A stretch of 64,000 nt of DNA from Lycorma delicatula (Eukaryota; Arthropoda; Insecta; Hemiptera; Fulgoridae). The stretch lies in NCBI RefSeq assembly GCF_047948215.1, contig NC_134456.1:10311001-10375000 (forward strand). The letters are read 5' to 3'. The position numbers were made by a program, and so were the translations under genes. A model generated the notes under the pieces. It worked only from the letters and a program-made list of their open reading frames with translations. It made no database searches and was not told the DNA's origin. The number at the start of each line of letters is the position of its first letter. Position 1 is the stretch's first letter. Below, piece after piece: positions 1 to 11,719 of the stretch.

Positions 1-590
1 ACTGTTACATCATATCACTCAAGAATTTTTCAAGTTCTTGGATATAAGTATCTTTAATTTTAATTTAATCTATAAATAACTATTATATTAAATACACAGT
101 TATTATATTTACATTGTTCTGTGCACTCTGTTTCTTGTTTAATATCCATAATAACTCCTCCTGCTCTATATTTTAAGTTGCAATTTGGTAAACATTTATA
201 ATTATCTATTTTGTAAATAACTCTTCAAAAATTCAAACTTCAATTAATATTGTTGTTATTAAGATAATAAATAATTACTATTGTCTTTTCTGCTGAGATC
301 ACTATAGTTTTTATGTTGAGCACTGCTTACATTTTGCAGCATCTTTCTTTTATCACTTACTGCTGCATTTTGGAACCATTCCATTGTCAAAACTTATTAT
401 ACTACTACTCTTAGTAATAATACAATAAGTTTTAATTAATATTATTATTCAGGGATTTTTCCATTAATTTAGTTTCTTCTAAAAATAAAGTAAAATTTTC
501 TCTCATACTTGTTATGTTTTGTAATAATATGCTAAATTCTTTCCCTAAAATTTTATATTCACTACATCAAATTATAATTTTTTTTTTTTT
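1..590. other. AT-rich non-coding sequence
   Basis: No coding signal was recognised here. The stretch is AT-rich and ends in a T run (about 578-594). On the minus strand that run would be the poly-A-like 3' edge of the ORF1 relic to its right. Confidence 0.5.
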
Positions 591-594
591 TTTA

Positions 595-1400
595 CTTCCA
601 TCTTAATCTAATTTACTCAAATCAGTTCAAGTGTAATGACTGACTAACCTTCAGATTTCCTCACTAAAACCTTGTCATTCCTTAGCCATAAGTATTTATA
701 ACCTTTTTCTTTCTTCATTCTCTTTACTATTGCCAGAATTCTTCTTCTTTCCGGAAATAAGGTCTCATTGACGTAAATAGGCGTGTCCAGAGAGAGTCCT
801 CTTGTGACGCTTTGAAAAATCTCACTTTTTTCTTCCTTTTTTTCAACTATTTATCCTTGTCTATTCTCCATACAAATTTTACTATTATGTCTGGTGGATT
901 TTTATCTCTTTGTTATGGTAAATGATGACACGAGTCAATTTGCTGTTTAGCAATCGGATATTGTAATGCATCAGCAACTGTTTTCACAAACAGTGAAAAC
1001 AGGTATATTGCTGGTAAATCTCAAACAGCTTTATTCCATTTCATTTCCTTGATAAGCAGTGATGTCTCAGCTGTTTGTGTTTCAATTTTCTCCATATACA
1101 TACTCAAGAAAAACATTTTTTTTTGTACTTTCAATTTAATATAACTTCTACATTGTTCTATTGAGTTTCATAACTGCTGTTCCCTCTCTCATTTCATTCA
1201 CCATTTTAAATATATCAGCTAAGGATATTTTTTTGCTAAGTAGAGTTTTCTTTAGAGTTAGGTTGTTTTTTTTCTTTCTTGTGCGTGTCACGCATTTCCA
1301 TTTCTTTTTATTCTCATTTATAAGTTTTGCTTCTTTTGCTTTTAGGTTTACAGAAACACTATAAAATTTTGTACAACAATTAGAGCATGATACTTCCATA
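595..1400 (-). pseudogene. Non-LTR retrotransposon ORF1 relic (PHD finger + FP-type domain)
   Basis: Read on the minus strand, the open part (1399-1148, 83 residues) starts with a degenerate PHD-like finger: paired cysteines (CSNC), a partial second cluster, then WKC. A charged coiled-coil-like stretch (LADIFKMVNEMREGT) follows. Further 3' in broken frames come segments resembling the FP-type C-terminal domain: FVKTVADAL, QQIDSCHHLP, KNPPDIIVKF, and a frame-shifted match around KGYKYLW near 700. PHD-FP proteins of this kind are common as ORF1 of insect non-LTR retrotransposons, where they are thought to bind nucleic acid. At least three frame changes and internal stops make this a relic. The T run at 578-594 fits a minus-strand poly-A tail. 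No reverse transcriptase was recognised directly next to it. Confidence 0.6.
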
Positions 1401-1404
1401 CTAC

Positions 1405-1925
1405 CTCCACCTTAAGGATTTATTACATTTCTTATGTGACACAATTTTCAAGTTACACTTAACAAAATTATTTATATACACTAAAAGGAAAACATTGTAT
1501 TGAACAAAATAATTTAACTGAAAAAATTTAATTTCAAACGTGGAAATTTCAAAATCAGCACAGTTATCATATACAGATAAAGCCAACCAAGCACAAGCAA
1601 AACACAACTATTCCATTCAACCACTGAATTGATACTACACATTACTACTGGATACTGTATAAAAAAGAAGCTAATACCCGTTTTTGAAAGAAACTAATAA
1701 AGAACCTAATAACCTTTGCTTATTAGTAAAGAAGTAAACAAGTTGTTTAATATTTAATGATTTTAAAAATGTACATTAAAAATATTTTCTCATTAAAATA
1801 TATTTATTATATAAATGCACATAAAAGGTATTAATAAAGTTAAAATTTTTGAAATTTTCTTTTGAGTTTTATTCGATTTTTTCTTGGACTTCTATATCTT
1901 CTGTAATTCTTGTGAAACCTTTACT
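1405..1925. other. AT-rich sequence without recognised features
   Basis: A 68-codon minus-strand frame (1607-1401) shows no family resemblance and may be 5' sequence of the neighbouring ORF1 relic. Nothing else was recognised. Confidence 0.4.
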
Positions 1926-2045
1926 AAGGGTCTGGCTCTGTAAGAAGCTGCAACATATACCGTTTGCTGTTCCTATGGTATGGAGAGAACCTAAGGACCA
2001 TTCAACATACTGTTATTTTTTCATCATAAGAATGAAAGTCATCAC
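1926..2045 (+). pseudogene. Short fragment of uncharacterised repeat-family protein (VPMVWREP motif)
   Basis: The plus-strand translation contains FAVPMVWREPKDHSTYCYFF. The same motif appears, mutated, in the large minus-strand relic at 45.2-47.2 kb as FGVPIV-stop-REPTDHVTDCYF. I know this protein as an uncharacterised multicopy family in insects and other invertebrates. It usually has a cysteine-rich N-terminus before this motif, and that is absent here. The fragment is about 40 codons long and the codons around it show no further similarity. The 74-codon open frame (1849-2073) that holds it is probably chance extension. Confidence 0.6.
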
Positions 2046-2263
2046 AAGTCAAGAAATCTGTTGCATATTCTAGTCTTCCTTCAGCCATAATACCTGTTCC
2101 ACATAGAGAGGATTTACCTGTTCTGCTACCATCACAAACATGAATCATGGAGTTAGAGGGAAATGTTGACAATGAAGAAGGCTATGACTTCATCAGAAAT
2201 CAAATATGATTAAATATTTCACATTGTGTTGAGAAAGGCATACTGTACCATAACAAGGAAATG

Positions 2264-2373
2264 ATCTCTGTGGTAGAGTGTTAATGTTTCAACCTTTCAT
2301 CTGGAGGTCACAGATTCGAATCCCAGTCAGCCATGGCATTTTCCATACGCTACAAAATTCCATTTCCATATCC
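2264..2373 (+). repeat. tRNA-derived SINE, family 1, copy a
   Basis: A tRNA-like head with a B-box-like word (gattcgaatcc at 2313-2323) is followed by the family body (ccatggcattttccatacgctac). The same head and body order recurs at 10.67, 21.65, 43.5, 52.3 and 56.5 kb. The A-box region (gtggtagagtg near 2270) is recognisable. No poly-A is seen. The sequence continues into unrelated DNA after about 2373. Confidence 0.7.
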
Positions 2374-2439
2374 CAAATACATCCCAACCCATAGGGTTCA
2401 AACTTTGGACTCTCAAACTGATTACATCATACAGTCATC

Positions 2440-2515
2440 AGCCAGGCCTCGGTGAGGATGTTACCGATGTAAATGCCTCGGCAGACATTTGCATCAGTAA
2501 ATACATATTAAAGTT
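2440..2515. repeat. Hairpin-bearing repeat segment (accgatg...catcagt)
   Basis: An imperfect inverted repeat (accgatgtaaatg / acatttgcatcagt) lies in a short segment with many CpG and CGG words, just beyond the 3' side of the LINE relic. A near-identical palindrome lies at 31848-31883, just before the hexamer array. Shared ancestry from one repeat family (a LINE 3' UTR or SINE tail) is inferred. The owner is not established. Confidence 0.45.
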
Positions 2516-2559
2516 TGCTTTCATGTAGGCCTCAAACGGATATCTTCACATCCAACCTA

Positions 2560-4322
2560 ACATGATTCCCTCAAACTAAGTAACCGAAACCGCGGAAGCG
2601 CAGACCCCGTACCTAGTACAGATTTGACAACCGTTCGTGACTGTGATTGCCTCAGAAAACGAAAAAGTTTAAAGTCAAATCAGTGCTACACTCATACCGA
2701 TCAAAAGTGTTTTACGCAACACAGAAATTCAGACCTACAGCCAAATAAATCGACCAGTCGCCTAACAAGGGGAAAGCAAACTCATTCCGGTCCACAAAGG
2801 AGCCGGGGACAAACCCGCACCCCCATCCGGTCCCATCATGCTGTCTCGCGTGGCATTACCAAGTCACGATCAGGACCGCCACCGGCGGAGGGAAGCCAGG
2901 CCCCCAATCGCACGGGCTACCATACCCCGGCAGCGTACCTCCCCCCCCCGTCGGGAGACCCAAATCAAATCACAAACAATACCAATATAACCGTGGCACG
3001 ATGCCAATGCGCCTATCTCCAATCAATCCACTGCCTAAGCCGGAACCCTAGCCACCAGGGATCCTACCACAATCGAGTACATCGATCAAACTCCCTCTGC
3101 AGACCTACACATTGCAAGGGCGCGAAGAAAACCAACCACTACAGACCATTCCTCGCGGATCAGCCAGTTGGTACGGAGATCCAGGAAGGAATGTATTCTC
3201 TCAAGTTCCCTAACAGCTCGTGAACGTTCGACATCGTTTCGGGGACAGACATAGAGGACGTGGTCCACTGTATCATCAGTCCACAGTCTAGGCATTGACT
3301 CGAATCCACCAAACGAAACCTAAACAAACTCGCCCGGAGAGAAACTGTGTGATATACCGATTGGGCCAGACCCATTTAATCACACCTAAATTTGACACTA
3401 TAGGAAATATACCATGCTTGAAGCGACCTGTGGGGAATTTGTCCCACCTGACCTGCCAACACGCAAGGCCCCAGTCTTCAATCTCCTGCTTCCGTTCTGA
3501 CTTCAATAGGGTTGTTTATCTTAGAAATGTAGCGTTCCTTACGTTCATTAGCCAAGATATGTATTGGTTTGACTCTTGAATTCCGGCTGTAACACAGTCT
3601 GCCTCCCGCGATACTGTTCTGTAACCGCTTATAACAGCCAGCAAGAGGAGTCGCCCACAGCAAAATGTTTGCGCAATACCTAAAAGCCATGCGGTGAGCC
3701 CATACAGGCGCAGCATACAGCATAATAGCTTTGCTGACACCTTTGTAAAGGATACGCATGGTACGGTAATTCAACACACAATCGGGATGAATGACTACGG
3801 ATTCCATAAAAGACATCAGCAGCCTTTTTTACTACATACTGTAGCTGTTCCTTGAACTGAAAATTCTCATCAAGGATAACACCCAGGTATTTTTGAGTCT
3901 TAAGGTAACGATTAGGGAGACCAGCCATCCGAACCCGGATTCGTCGGGAAGCAACCAATCGGCCCTTAAGCAACATCATTGTGTTTTTCTCTGGGGTGAA
4001 AATCATGTTATGCTGGAGACTCAACAGTCGGAGTGTCTCACAAGCACGAGCAGCTCGGAATTCTACCTCGTTCAGCGATTCCCCTTCAATCAGTTGCAGC
4101 GTGTCGTCAGCATAAGCGATGACACGACAACCACATGGCAACCTTAAACGCAACATCGAATCGAATTCTATGATCCAAAGTAGACGACTCAGAACACTGC
4201 CCTGAGGGCATCCTTTAGTTAAGGTCTTACGAACTTCCGAGCCGCCATCAACCAGGGAAACAGCCCGATGACTGAAATAACTTGAGAGCACTTCTAGTTC
4301 ATTTCGTGTACATTTACGAAGG
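2560..4322 (-). pseudogene. R1-like non-LTR retrotransposon (LINE) fragment, 5'-truncated
   Basis: The minus strand encodes the second half of a reverse transcriptase: GCPQGSVLS near 4210, then the catalytic AYADDT motif (YADD codons at 4103-4114), a QKYLGVILD-like motif, and thumb sequence. The frame then shifts into a zinc-knuckle-like CLDC ... HVLYVC segment (about 3300-3220). From 3085 down to about 2560 is GC-richer sequence, presumably the 3' UTR. Known R1-clade elements end ORF2 with this knuckle. The copy is 5'-truncated at about 4322, inside the RT domain. At least three frameshifts separate the open pieces (4291-3680, 3816-3478, 3295-3086). The base composition is far more GC-rich than the flanks, as expected for an inserted element. 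Confidence 0.85.
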
Positions 4323-4730
4323 CCACCATAAGTTGTAAAATGCCCTGAATATGAGACGTGTGTGCTGGCACATTATCATGATGAAAGAATAATTTTCAGT
4401 CCTCATTGGTCCAGTAGTGAAGCATAATACTCCCCTCTCAGTAATGGTGATACTTTTTCCAGGTAGTCTTTAAGCAGCACATAATGAGAATCCCTAAAAA
4501 CTGTGGCAATTGCTATTTGCACATGGAAACGTATTCGGTTTCTTTGGCACAATTTCATCTGTTCCCCCACTGTTTGTTTAGTCTTTGGAAGATAATGATA
4601 AATTATGTTTCATCTACAGATATGAAACTTCAAAGAAACTTACCAAAATCTCACTTAAATAAGTCTAAACTCCTTGTATAAGTCTAAACACTCTGTATAA
4701 ATGCATATTTAAATGACTGATAAGAGACAT
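4322..4730 (-). pseudogene. Mariner transposase relic
   Basis: On the minus strand, broken frames give the order VDET, then a decayed CAKETEYVS stretch, a VFWD-like segment, EGSIMLHYWTNED and LFFHHDNVPAHTS. These match the catalytic core of mariner transposases, around the first two acidic residues (VDE and HHDN). The motif series stops abruptly at 4322, where the R1-like LINE fragment begins. The C-terminal part was not recognised on the other side of the LINE. Confidence 0.6.
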
Positions 4731-7370
4731 AGCACACACCTACCAGAAAGCTTTTATATACCAAAAATATTGTGTAAAATGTAGTCGAAATGGCCAATCG
4801 AGATGCTTGCAAGGCCAATAAGCTGTTGTACTTCCAGAGGATGATCATTTAATATGACATTGGGATTTTTGTGTGAATTTTCTCAGTAGTAGAGTCTTTT
4901 GAATTCTACAGTTAGTGATAACATTAACTGGTTTTTTAAGTTTTATAATTTACGATTAAATTACTAAAATAAATATTTTATTCTGATCTGTATGTAATAA
5001 TAATACATTGTACAGATCAGGAATGGGTCAATATGCTACTTACAGATAAAAATAAAATATACCTTAACATATAATTGGCTGGATCACAGGAAACCATGGT
5101 AAAATCTTGGTCAGAGCAACATCACAAAACACAGAATTCTAAAATAAAATAAAGATGTTATTTTAGGCCATAATTATTATTTAAAATATAAACACTTGAA
5201 ATAATACAAGGTAAATACATACTAGATGTAAAAAATAACTGCGAAGGAAGTCCCAATCCAGTAAGCATTAATGAAAATTATTTGAGTGCATACTTATAAG
5301 TATATGTTGAATGGATGCAGAAAATTGAGGTTTTTTTTTACACTTTTGACTGAAATTATCTAAAAACTGATTGACATAATAATATCGTTCCGGTAAAAGG
5401 AAATTTTTAAATTATATTATAATTAAATTGGCAGAAAAACTTTTTAAATGGTTCAACAGTTTATTAGTAATGGGATAATAATTTCTTTCTCATATGCTAG
5501 AAAAGTATTCTGTTGATTTATATGAAAACACTTCTATTGTCTGGTTGGATAGAGGAGAATATATAAGTTTTAAAAATAAGCAATTATTTTTTATAGCAAA
5601 TATTGTAAATTTATAAACATAAACTAAAAGATATGTTAACACGTTTAATTTTCTAACTATTGATCTACATGATGCTATCAAGTAGACCCAGCCTACACAA
5701 AATGTAATTGGCTAATGTAAAAAATAATGCCATCAATTCAGTCAACCTTGTACCTACAGATATTCCAACGTCTATGAAAGAGATTACTAAGTAGTCATTA
5801 TTTTAATGGTAGGTCTTATAATTAAAAATGTATGACACAGTAAATCTGTTAAAGTTAAGATTTAGTACAGAGTATAAATAAATAGGGAATGGCACATTGA
5901 ACCAGTGAAATTACAGTAAAAGTAATGCCTTTATTACAAATTATTTTGAAAATAATATCAATACTGACTGATTAATTGACTTAAAGTCTCATAAGGTAAT
6001 CTTAAATAATTAATAATGTAATTAGTAAAAATAATATAATAAGTAAAAGTGCTGAATACAATTGTCATAGAATAATGCAATAATGCAATTAATACACAAT
6101 TGTTACCTTTATTTGCAAAACAGTAATAAAAGTAATATATTTAAAATTACAACTAGTAATTGATGTGACTAAAAAAAAAAAAAACAATTTAAAAATATTA
6201 ATGATTACTTGAAGAGTCTTTCATAACATCTTACATAAGAAGAAAAACATACAATTCATTGCATTAGAGTATATCACAAGAATATGGCTGAAAATAGATT
6301 AGTTTAAGTGACATAATTACACATATTGCATCCACTAGAAATTGAGATTTAATAGCTCCAATGTAATGAAATTTTTACATTTAATAGCATCATTTGATAC
6401 AGGTATTAAAATAAATATGTTCATTTTAAAAATGTTATTTTGTATATTTTCATTCCTTACATAATTAATATGAAATGTTAGGATTGAGTAACTAGTTCTC
6501 CTGACATATTAAAGCTTAGATAAATATATTATGCATGTATTAAAACTGCTGATAAAGCATAATTATATGCTCAAAGTACTTACAAGCCAACAGAACAAAG
6601 TGTAATATTGTTTAAAATTTGGCAAAGAACAAAATTTCCTTTTTATTTGAGCCAAAGAGGACCAAACATTCCTCTGATGGCACAGAAAATTATTTGAAAT
6701 TATGCAAATTAAAAAAAAAAATTTCTGTAAGTTATTTAATTTCTCAGTAAATAAATATGTTACATACAGGAATAAAATTGAAGATCTAGTTCATAATATT
6801 TTTACTTGCTTAACTGTGAAACAAAGAGTGACAGGTTTAATTCCCAGCAAGGGTTGAGAATTGATTCTTGTATATTGAAAGCCATACTGTGAGTAATGTG
6901 AAATATCAGTACATTAATTATAATGGATATTCAGAAAAATTCCAATTGTCAAATTTTAAGCAGAAACATCAATTTGAGCATTTCTTATGCCCTCATTTTC
7001 TTATGGCTTGGCAAAACCATGTTATTAATACTTAATTGTTAAAAGAATTCAAACATAGTTAAAATATATGTCTAAGACCTGTCAGAAGATCTGTGTAAGA
7101 TTAGGAAAAGATGTAGTAAATAAACCAACTATTTGAAATTGACTTCCTCTTTTGGAAGATCATTTTCCTTAAATGATGAGGATTTCAGGACTCCAAAACA
7201 AATTCATAATTCACCTGCAGAGAACTTGCTAATGTATTTAAATTAATGAAAACACATAAGATCACATATTCACTGTCTAGGAAAAAGATGGAAGTTAAAC
7301 AAACAAGCAAACAGATCCTCATAGTTTTTGAGAACAAGCTGCAATGACTGGCAATATGCATTTCTCATCT
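4731..7370. other. AT-rich intergenic stretch
   Basis: This is 2.6 kb of AT-rich DNA with homopolymer runs and no convincing protein or RNA feature. A weak tRNA-like B-box word (gtttaattcccagc) near 6836 could be a very old SINE, but no body sequence supports it. Confidence 0.5.
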
Positions 7371-7379
7371 TAACTCTGT

Positions 7380-7920
7380 TAAAAAACTAAATCTTTATTG
7401 CACCAAATTTTAATATTTGATTACAAATGGATCATACATGTCAAGAGTCTCATCATGGGCTATCTGCAAGCGACTCTTTACCTCAAAAAATAAAGAAAAC
7501 TGATTCCTAACAAATATTCATTACAAGTTTTTTGAAGTGCAAAAGTATATCACTGTTAACATCTACAGTGATTAATCGGGTAAACTTCATGGAAGAATTA
7601 TGAAAAGAATTCAGCCAGCACTGGTAAACAGGAAGAAATTTCTGTTTCTTCAGGATAACATCTGACTTCATGTGGCATGTTGACTCGTGACAAAATAAGG
7701 GAACATGAGTAGGAGGTTTCCATCTACCAAATTCACCAGACCTCTAACAAAAGATTTGCACTTGTTTCTCAGTCTGGATAACTATACAAGAACAAGCAGC
7801 TCAACTGCATAACTTATGAAATAAGAACTGTTAAAACTTTTCATAGCTTTGAAGATAACATAGAGGAGCTTTAAGCCTTCCCATTCATGGTATTTGCAGT
7901 AGTTTTATGATAAACATGCT
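7380..7920 (+). pseudogene. Mariner transposase relic (C-terminal part)
   Basis: The plus strand in shifting frames reads PALVNRKKFLFLQDN, then HVAC, then a PHPPYSPDL-like segment decayed to FPSTKFTRPLTK, and HLFLSLDN. This is the order in the C-terminal half of mariner transposases, where the QDN aspartate and the following SPDL region belong to the catalytic core. Stops and frameshifts are frequent. The N-terminal helix-turn-helix part and terminal inverted repeats were not found. Confidence 0.65.
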
Positions 7921-8160
7921 TTCCCACCTCTGAGACAAATTACAATGGCAACATTTTGATTATTTTGGTGCTGTATAAGTGCTATTTTCAACGATTGCTT
8001 TGCTCTCCTGTGAGAGTTTATCTGGGCAGCCTTATAAAATTCCACTCTTTCTGTTTTTGAAATCCTTTTACCAATTTCTAGTAATCCACTGGTTGCTTTA
8101 TTGCATCCTTTCAACAATTCACTAGTAACTGAAATTGATTTCTCCAGCTTACATTGCCTT
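7905..8160 (-). other. Unidentified 70-codon open frame
   Basis: The minus-strand frame 8117-7905 is rich in Lys, Arg, Glu and Gln (for example ISKTERVEFYKAAQ). It could be a helical tail of a transposon protein. I do not recognise a family. The overlap with the end of the mariner relic on the other strand makes an accidental frame quite possible. Confidence 0.2.
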
Positions 8161-8164
8161 AGAC

Positions 8165-10240
8165 ATTATATTGCATTTTATTACCAAATTAGTCGTCATT
8201 CATTCTATTGCATTTATTAAATTCTTATTTTTTATTTCATTAAAATTGCATAATCTGCTTAGTCAATACATGATTTATGCTTAAAGTCTAACAAAAAATT
8301 ATCTTATTACTCGTTAGTAATTTCAGATATGATATACACATTCAACTTTCTGTTTTCTACATAATGGACACAAGTCTCATGCCATACAAAAAAACAAACA
8401 TGAATTGTTTGTAATTTTTTATTTAAAACTTACTTTAAATTACATCTGTATATACTACTACAATACATTGTCCAGATATAGTTTTATCAGTCACCAAGAT
8501 TATTATCTTCATTATTGAACAATAAAAGTCCTATAAACAGACAACAGTTTTCTGCTAATTATCATTCCTTAATTGCAAATGAGAGAGTTTTTTCTTTGAT
8601 TATTCTCCAAAGACTGTTATTACTTCTAAGCGGCACTGAATTTAAGAACCCCTACCAATTTTCCGCCCTTCTAAATTTTATTTAAAAACTCCCTTCTGAC
8701 TGAGTATAATGAGCTCCATCTTTCTGTAAAATGATATTTAATTTTATACCAGTCAATCGAAGCTAAGGAATAAAATATTTTTTAAGCGTGTTAAGTTATG
8801 AAATGCTATTAACACTTCCTTCAGAAAAGTGTGGTCTTATCAGATCATTACATGGGATGGGTAGTCTGCGATTTCTTTATAAACTTGGAGATTCTCTTTA
8901 CATTAAAAATAAATGTTCACAGACTTATTTCTCAGATAAATGGTTCTGAATACAATGAAAATAACTTGGACTTCTATCAAATCTAGAACTATGTTGAGTA
9001 AATGAAAGCAGATAATTAACCTTTATATTTACCTGATGACATACAGTGTTTAGATGACAAAACTATATCAAACTTTTTAAATCTAAATAAATCTGACTGT
9101 GTGATTATTGATCATCTACAAAAATTGAAGAAAATATGTAGTATGTATATTAGAGGTTATCTACTCTTTTGGATCAACTGACCATCTTGAAAGGAAAAGA
9201 ACTGACTTGCTGAAGAACTGCATCTCCTATTTCAATCATCACGCTAAAGTAATGAAGCATATTCATCAGTTTAAAATTACTGTGAGACTAATGAACCTTG
9301 TCTCACGATTGTACATTGTATAGATCCAAACATAATATAGTTTTACAAATCGAGTAATAACTCAAAAACAGTTAAAGATATCAATCTGAAATTTCATAGG
9401 TGATAAGGAAATACAAAGGGAGGGGTGAAAGGAAATACAAATTTGTAAATTTGAATGCAATTGAAACAGTTGATTTTTTTTTTAGTAACAAGAGTTCAAA
9501 GTCAAGGTATCAACAGAAATACTAAAAAAATATCTTATTAGAAAGCTGATAAAATGGATTTTCCTGTGATAAGATAACTTAAAAAATTAATATAAAATAA
9601 ATATTAAAAACCCCAAAAAATATACTTATACTTATACAATACTTATACTTACATGCAAAAATTCATTACTTTATTGACTGTAATTTAGTAAGAAATGAAA
9701 ATAGATGTAACATTATAAGCTTTAAAAATAAATTTAAAGTTTTTATGATATTCTGGAAGTCTCCAAACACTTAGTACAAGCTGTTTTTTTATTTAAGTCA
9801 CATTAGTCCCTTTTTTGTGTAATGAATGTTCTCTAGTTTGTGCAGTAATGGCTCATTAGTAATACAGTCATAATGTATTGTTACTTCAAATCCAGAAAAA
9901 AGAATGTTACTTATCATCCAGCATTCTCTTATAATGCTTTAGAACAACCATCATAAGTAAAGTTCTTGTCATGATGATTATAATCTCTCCTGGAATGACC
10001 ATGTGCATTATATTTTTAAAAAAGTAATCAGAAATATTATTTTTACTTTTTAGGTTATTAGGTTGGTGATGTTAAACTAATAAAAGCAGCTTTACACAGA
10101 GTGATAATTTCTCATGTACGATACTTAATATTGTTTGGGAATTAAATTGAATATTTAAAAAAGAAATTTTTTTGGGCTTCAGAAGAATCATTAGTTGTGC
10201 GGTCGAAAAATTTGAAACCTATATAGATATCTTTTTTACT
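8165..10240. other. AT-rich intergenic stretch
   Basis: No recognisable genes. Near 9600-9660 a short low-copy repeat of the word acttatact is visible. A plus-strand segment at 8830-9300 has fairly long open stretches, but no motif identifies it. Confidence 0.4.
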
Positions 10241-10249
10241 TAAATCTGC

Positions 10250-10550
10250 AATCTGATCAACTAGTGAACAATAAGCTATCTCCCTCTCAACCCAGTGAGA
10301 TGAGGATGACATGTATGGCATGTAAATGAGATTTAATCTTCTACAGACTCATTCCTGAAACGTGTGGTTAATTCAACCTCAACCACCAAAGTACACCAAT
10401 TTCCAATGTCTAACATTCAAATCTGTAAAAAAGCAACTAAATTTTACTAGGATTTAAACCTCAGAACCTTCAACTTTGATAATTAGCTGTTAAACGCCAT
10501 ATTTGCTTTGATGACAAGTTAACCACTAGACCAGCCTGGTGGCTACTATC
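10250..10550 (-). repeat. tRNA-derived SINE, family 2
   Basis: The minus strand has an A-box-like word (tggtctagtggtta; plus 10520-10533) and a B-box-like word (gaggtttaaatcc; plus 10450-10462), about 58 bases apart. A non-tRNA body containing acgtgtggttaattcaacc-like sequence (near 10370) follows. The promoter order and spacing identify a SINE derived from a tRNA. It is diverged and has no clear tail. No second copy was noticed in this window. Confidence 0.6.
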
Positions 10551-10659
10551 TTTTAATTATCTATAATTAATTAATTAATTACTATTTTTTTCTTTTAATA
10601 TGTATTTATGAGTCAATTTTATTTATTTAGATTCTAGTAATGCCAGCTTTCATGAACAG

Positions 10660-10760
10660 TAAGTAGTATTACCTCTGCCTTTCATCTGGAAGGGTCTAGG
10701 TTTTGAGTTCCATTTAAGCTTGACATTGTTTCACATGCAACAAAATTCATTTCTAGTCAT
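10660..10760 (+). repeat. tRNA-derived SINE, family 1, copy b (degenerate)
   Basis: The word ctgcctttcatctgg is followed by a decayed B box (ggttttgagttcc) and cttgacattgtttcacatgc. This parallels the head-to-body order of the better copies at 43.5 and 52.3 kb. The match is weak, and only the shared order supports it. Confidence 0.45.
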
Positions 10761-10879
10761 CTAAAAGAAAAAAATGTAATTTGGTGTAGCACTGGTAGTT
10801 ACCTTACAAGAATAAAGTAAAATTATAAAAAATAATTACAAAAATAAATAGAATATGTAAATTATTTAATATCCATAAT

Positions 10880-11700
10880 GTAAGTCATCTTATATGAGCC
10901 ACAGTTCAGTAAACAAATTACCACCATATATCATCAGAAATCTTGATGATAAAAATATTTTTATACGAGAACTAAAGAAGTTTTTAATTGAAAAATGTTT
11001 TACATTGTTGAAGAATCCCTTTTCTTTCCCAATCATAAGTTGTAATTTTTTTAAGGTAATAACAGGTTTAAGATTAGCTAATACTTTTGACTCACTCTCT
11101 ACTCGTTGCAAAAACTGAATCACTAGGCAACGGTACAAAAAGTAACAGTGTGCAATTGGCCTAGCTGATTTGCAGATTAACAGTCAGTTTGCAGATTTTC
11201 TTTGCAGTCATCCAATTAACTTACGTGAACAGCATAGCACAAAGTAAAAATAGTCATAGTTACTGTGCGCTTATAAATAAATCTTTATTCTGAAAATCTA
11301 AACACAAGCCTGCTACACCAATACTGTTCGAAACAATTTTGTTGTATGCCCTACCATTTAAAATCAAGCAGTTCAAATTAAACTGAAATATTCATTTGCG
11401 TAAGTTTTTTTTCCAAGTTTTTTCATTAGTTCATCTGCTGAGCTTGATGCTTCATAGAATAATCATACAATACCATCTACAAATGCCATTAAGGTGCTTT
11501 AGAAACTGCCGTGACACAAATTATAAACATAAATTGGAAACAGTATCACTCTTGATAATGGTCCTGGCGAAACCTCATAAAGTACACGTCTATACATGTA
11601 CTTTATACGTGCTCATGTGTCCGCTGACACATGAGCAAACTTTTCACCCTCTGTATCCTAACAAAGAGATAAGTATAAAACGAGTCATGAGCAACTCCTC
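10880..11700 (-). pseudogene. Non-LTR retrotransposon reverse-transcriptase relic
   Basis: The minus-strand translation around 11580-11400 gives YEVSPGPLSRVILFPIYV, a decayed form of the PQGSVLGPLLF motif of reverse transcriptases. NLCHGSF and FVDGI follow where the catalytic F/YADD motif is expected; it is mutated. Next come a DELMKKLGKKL helix and a segment resembling the residues after motif C. The open frame 11138-10890 lies 3' and could be the thumb and C-terminal region, but it has no diagnostic motif. The order and spacing suit a jockey/CR1-type LINE. Stops and missing catalytic acids make it inactive. Confidence 0.6.
11608..11637. repeat. Short perfect inverted repeat
   Basis: Arms tgctcatgtgtc and gacacatgagca (11610-11621 and 11626-11637) flank a 4-base loop. 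It lies at the 5' edge (minus strand) of the LINE relic. No function can be assigned. Confidence 0.6.
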
Positions 11701-11719
11701 TTATTGTTGCTTCAAATAG

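Noticed and set aside
1161..1364. Plus-strand hydrophobic frame (67 codons)
   Set aside because: It is the antisense of the PHD-FP relic.
2624..3223. 199-codon plus-strand frame
   Set aside because: It is antisense to the R1-like LINE 3' end on the minus strand and has no recognised domain.
8830..9300. Possible P-element or THAP-like fragment (word YIRGYLLFW)
   Set aside because: One short similarity without any other motif in order is not enough.
11396..11719. 107-codon plus-strand frame
   Set aside because: It is antisense to the LINE reverse-transcriptase relic. The opposite strand has the meaningful motifs.
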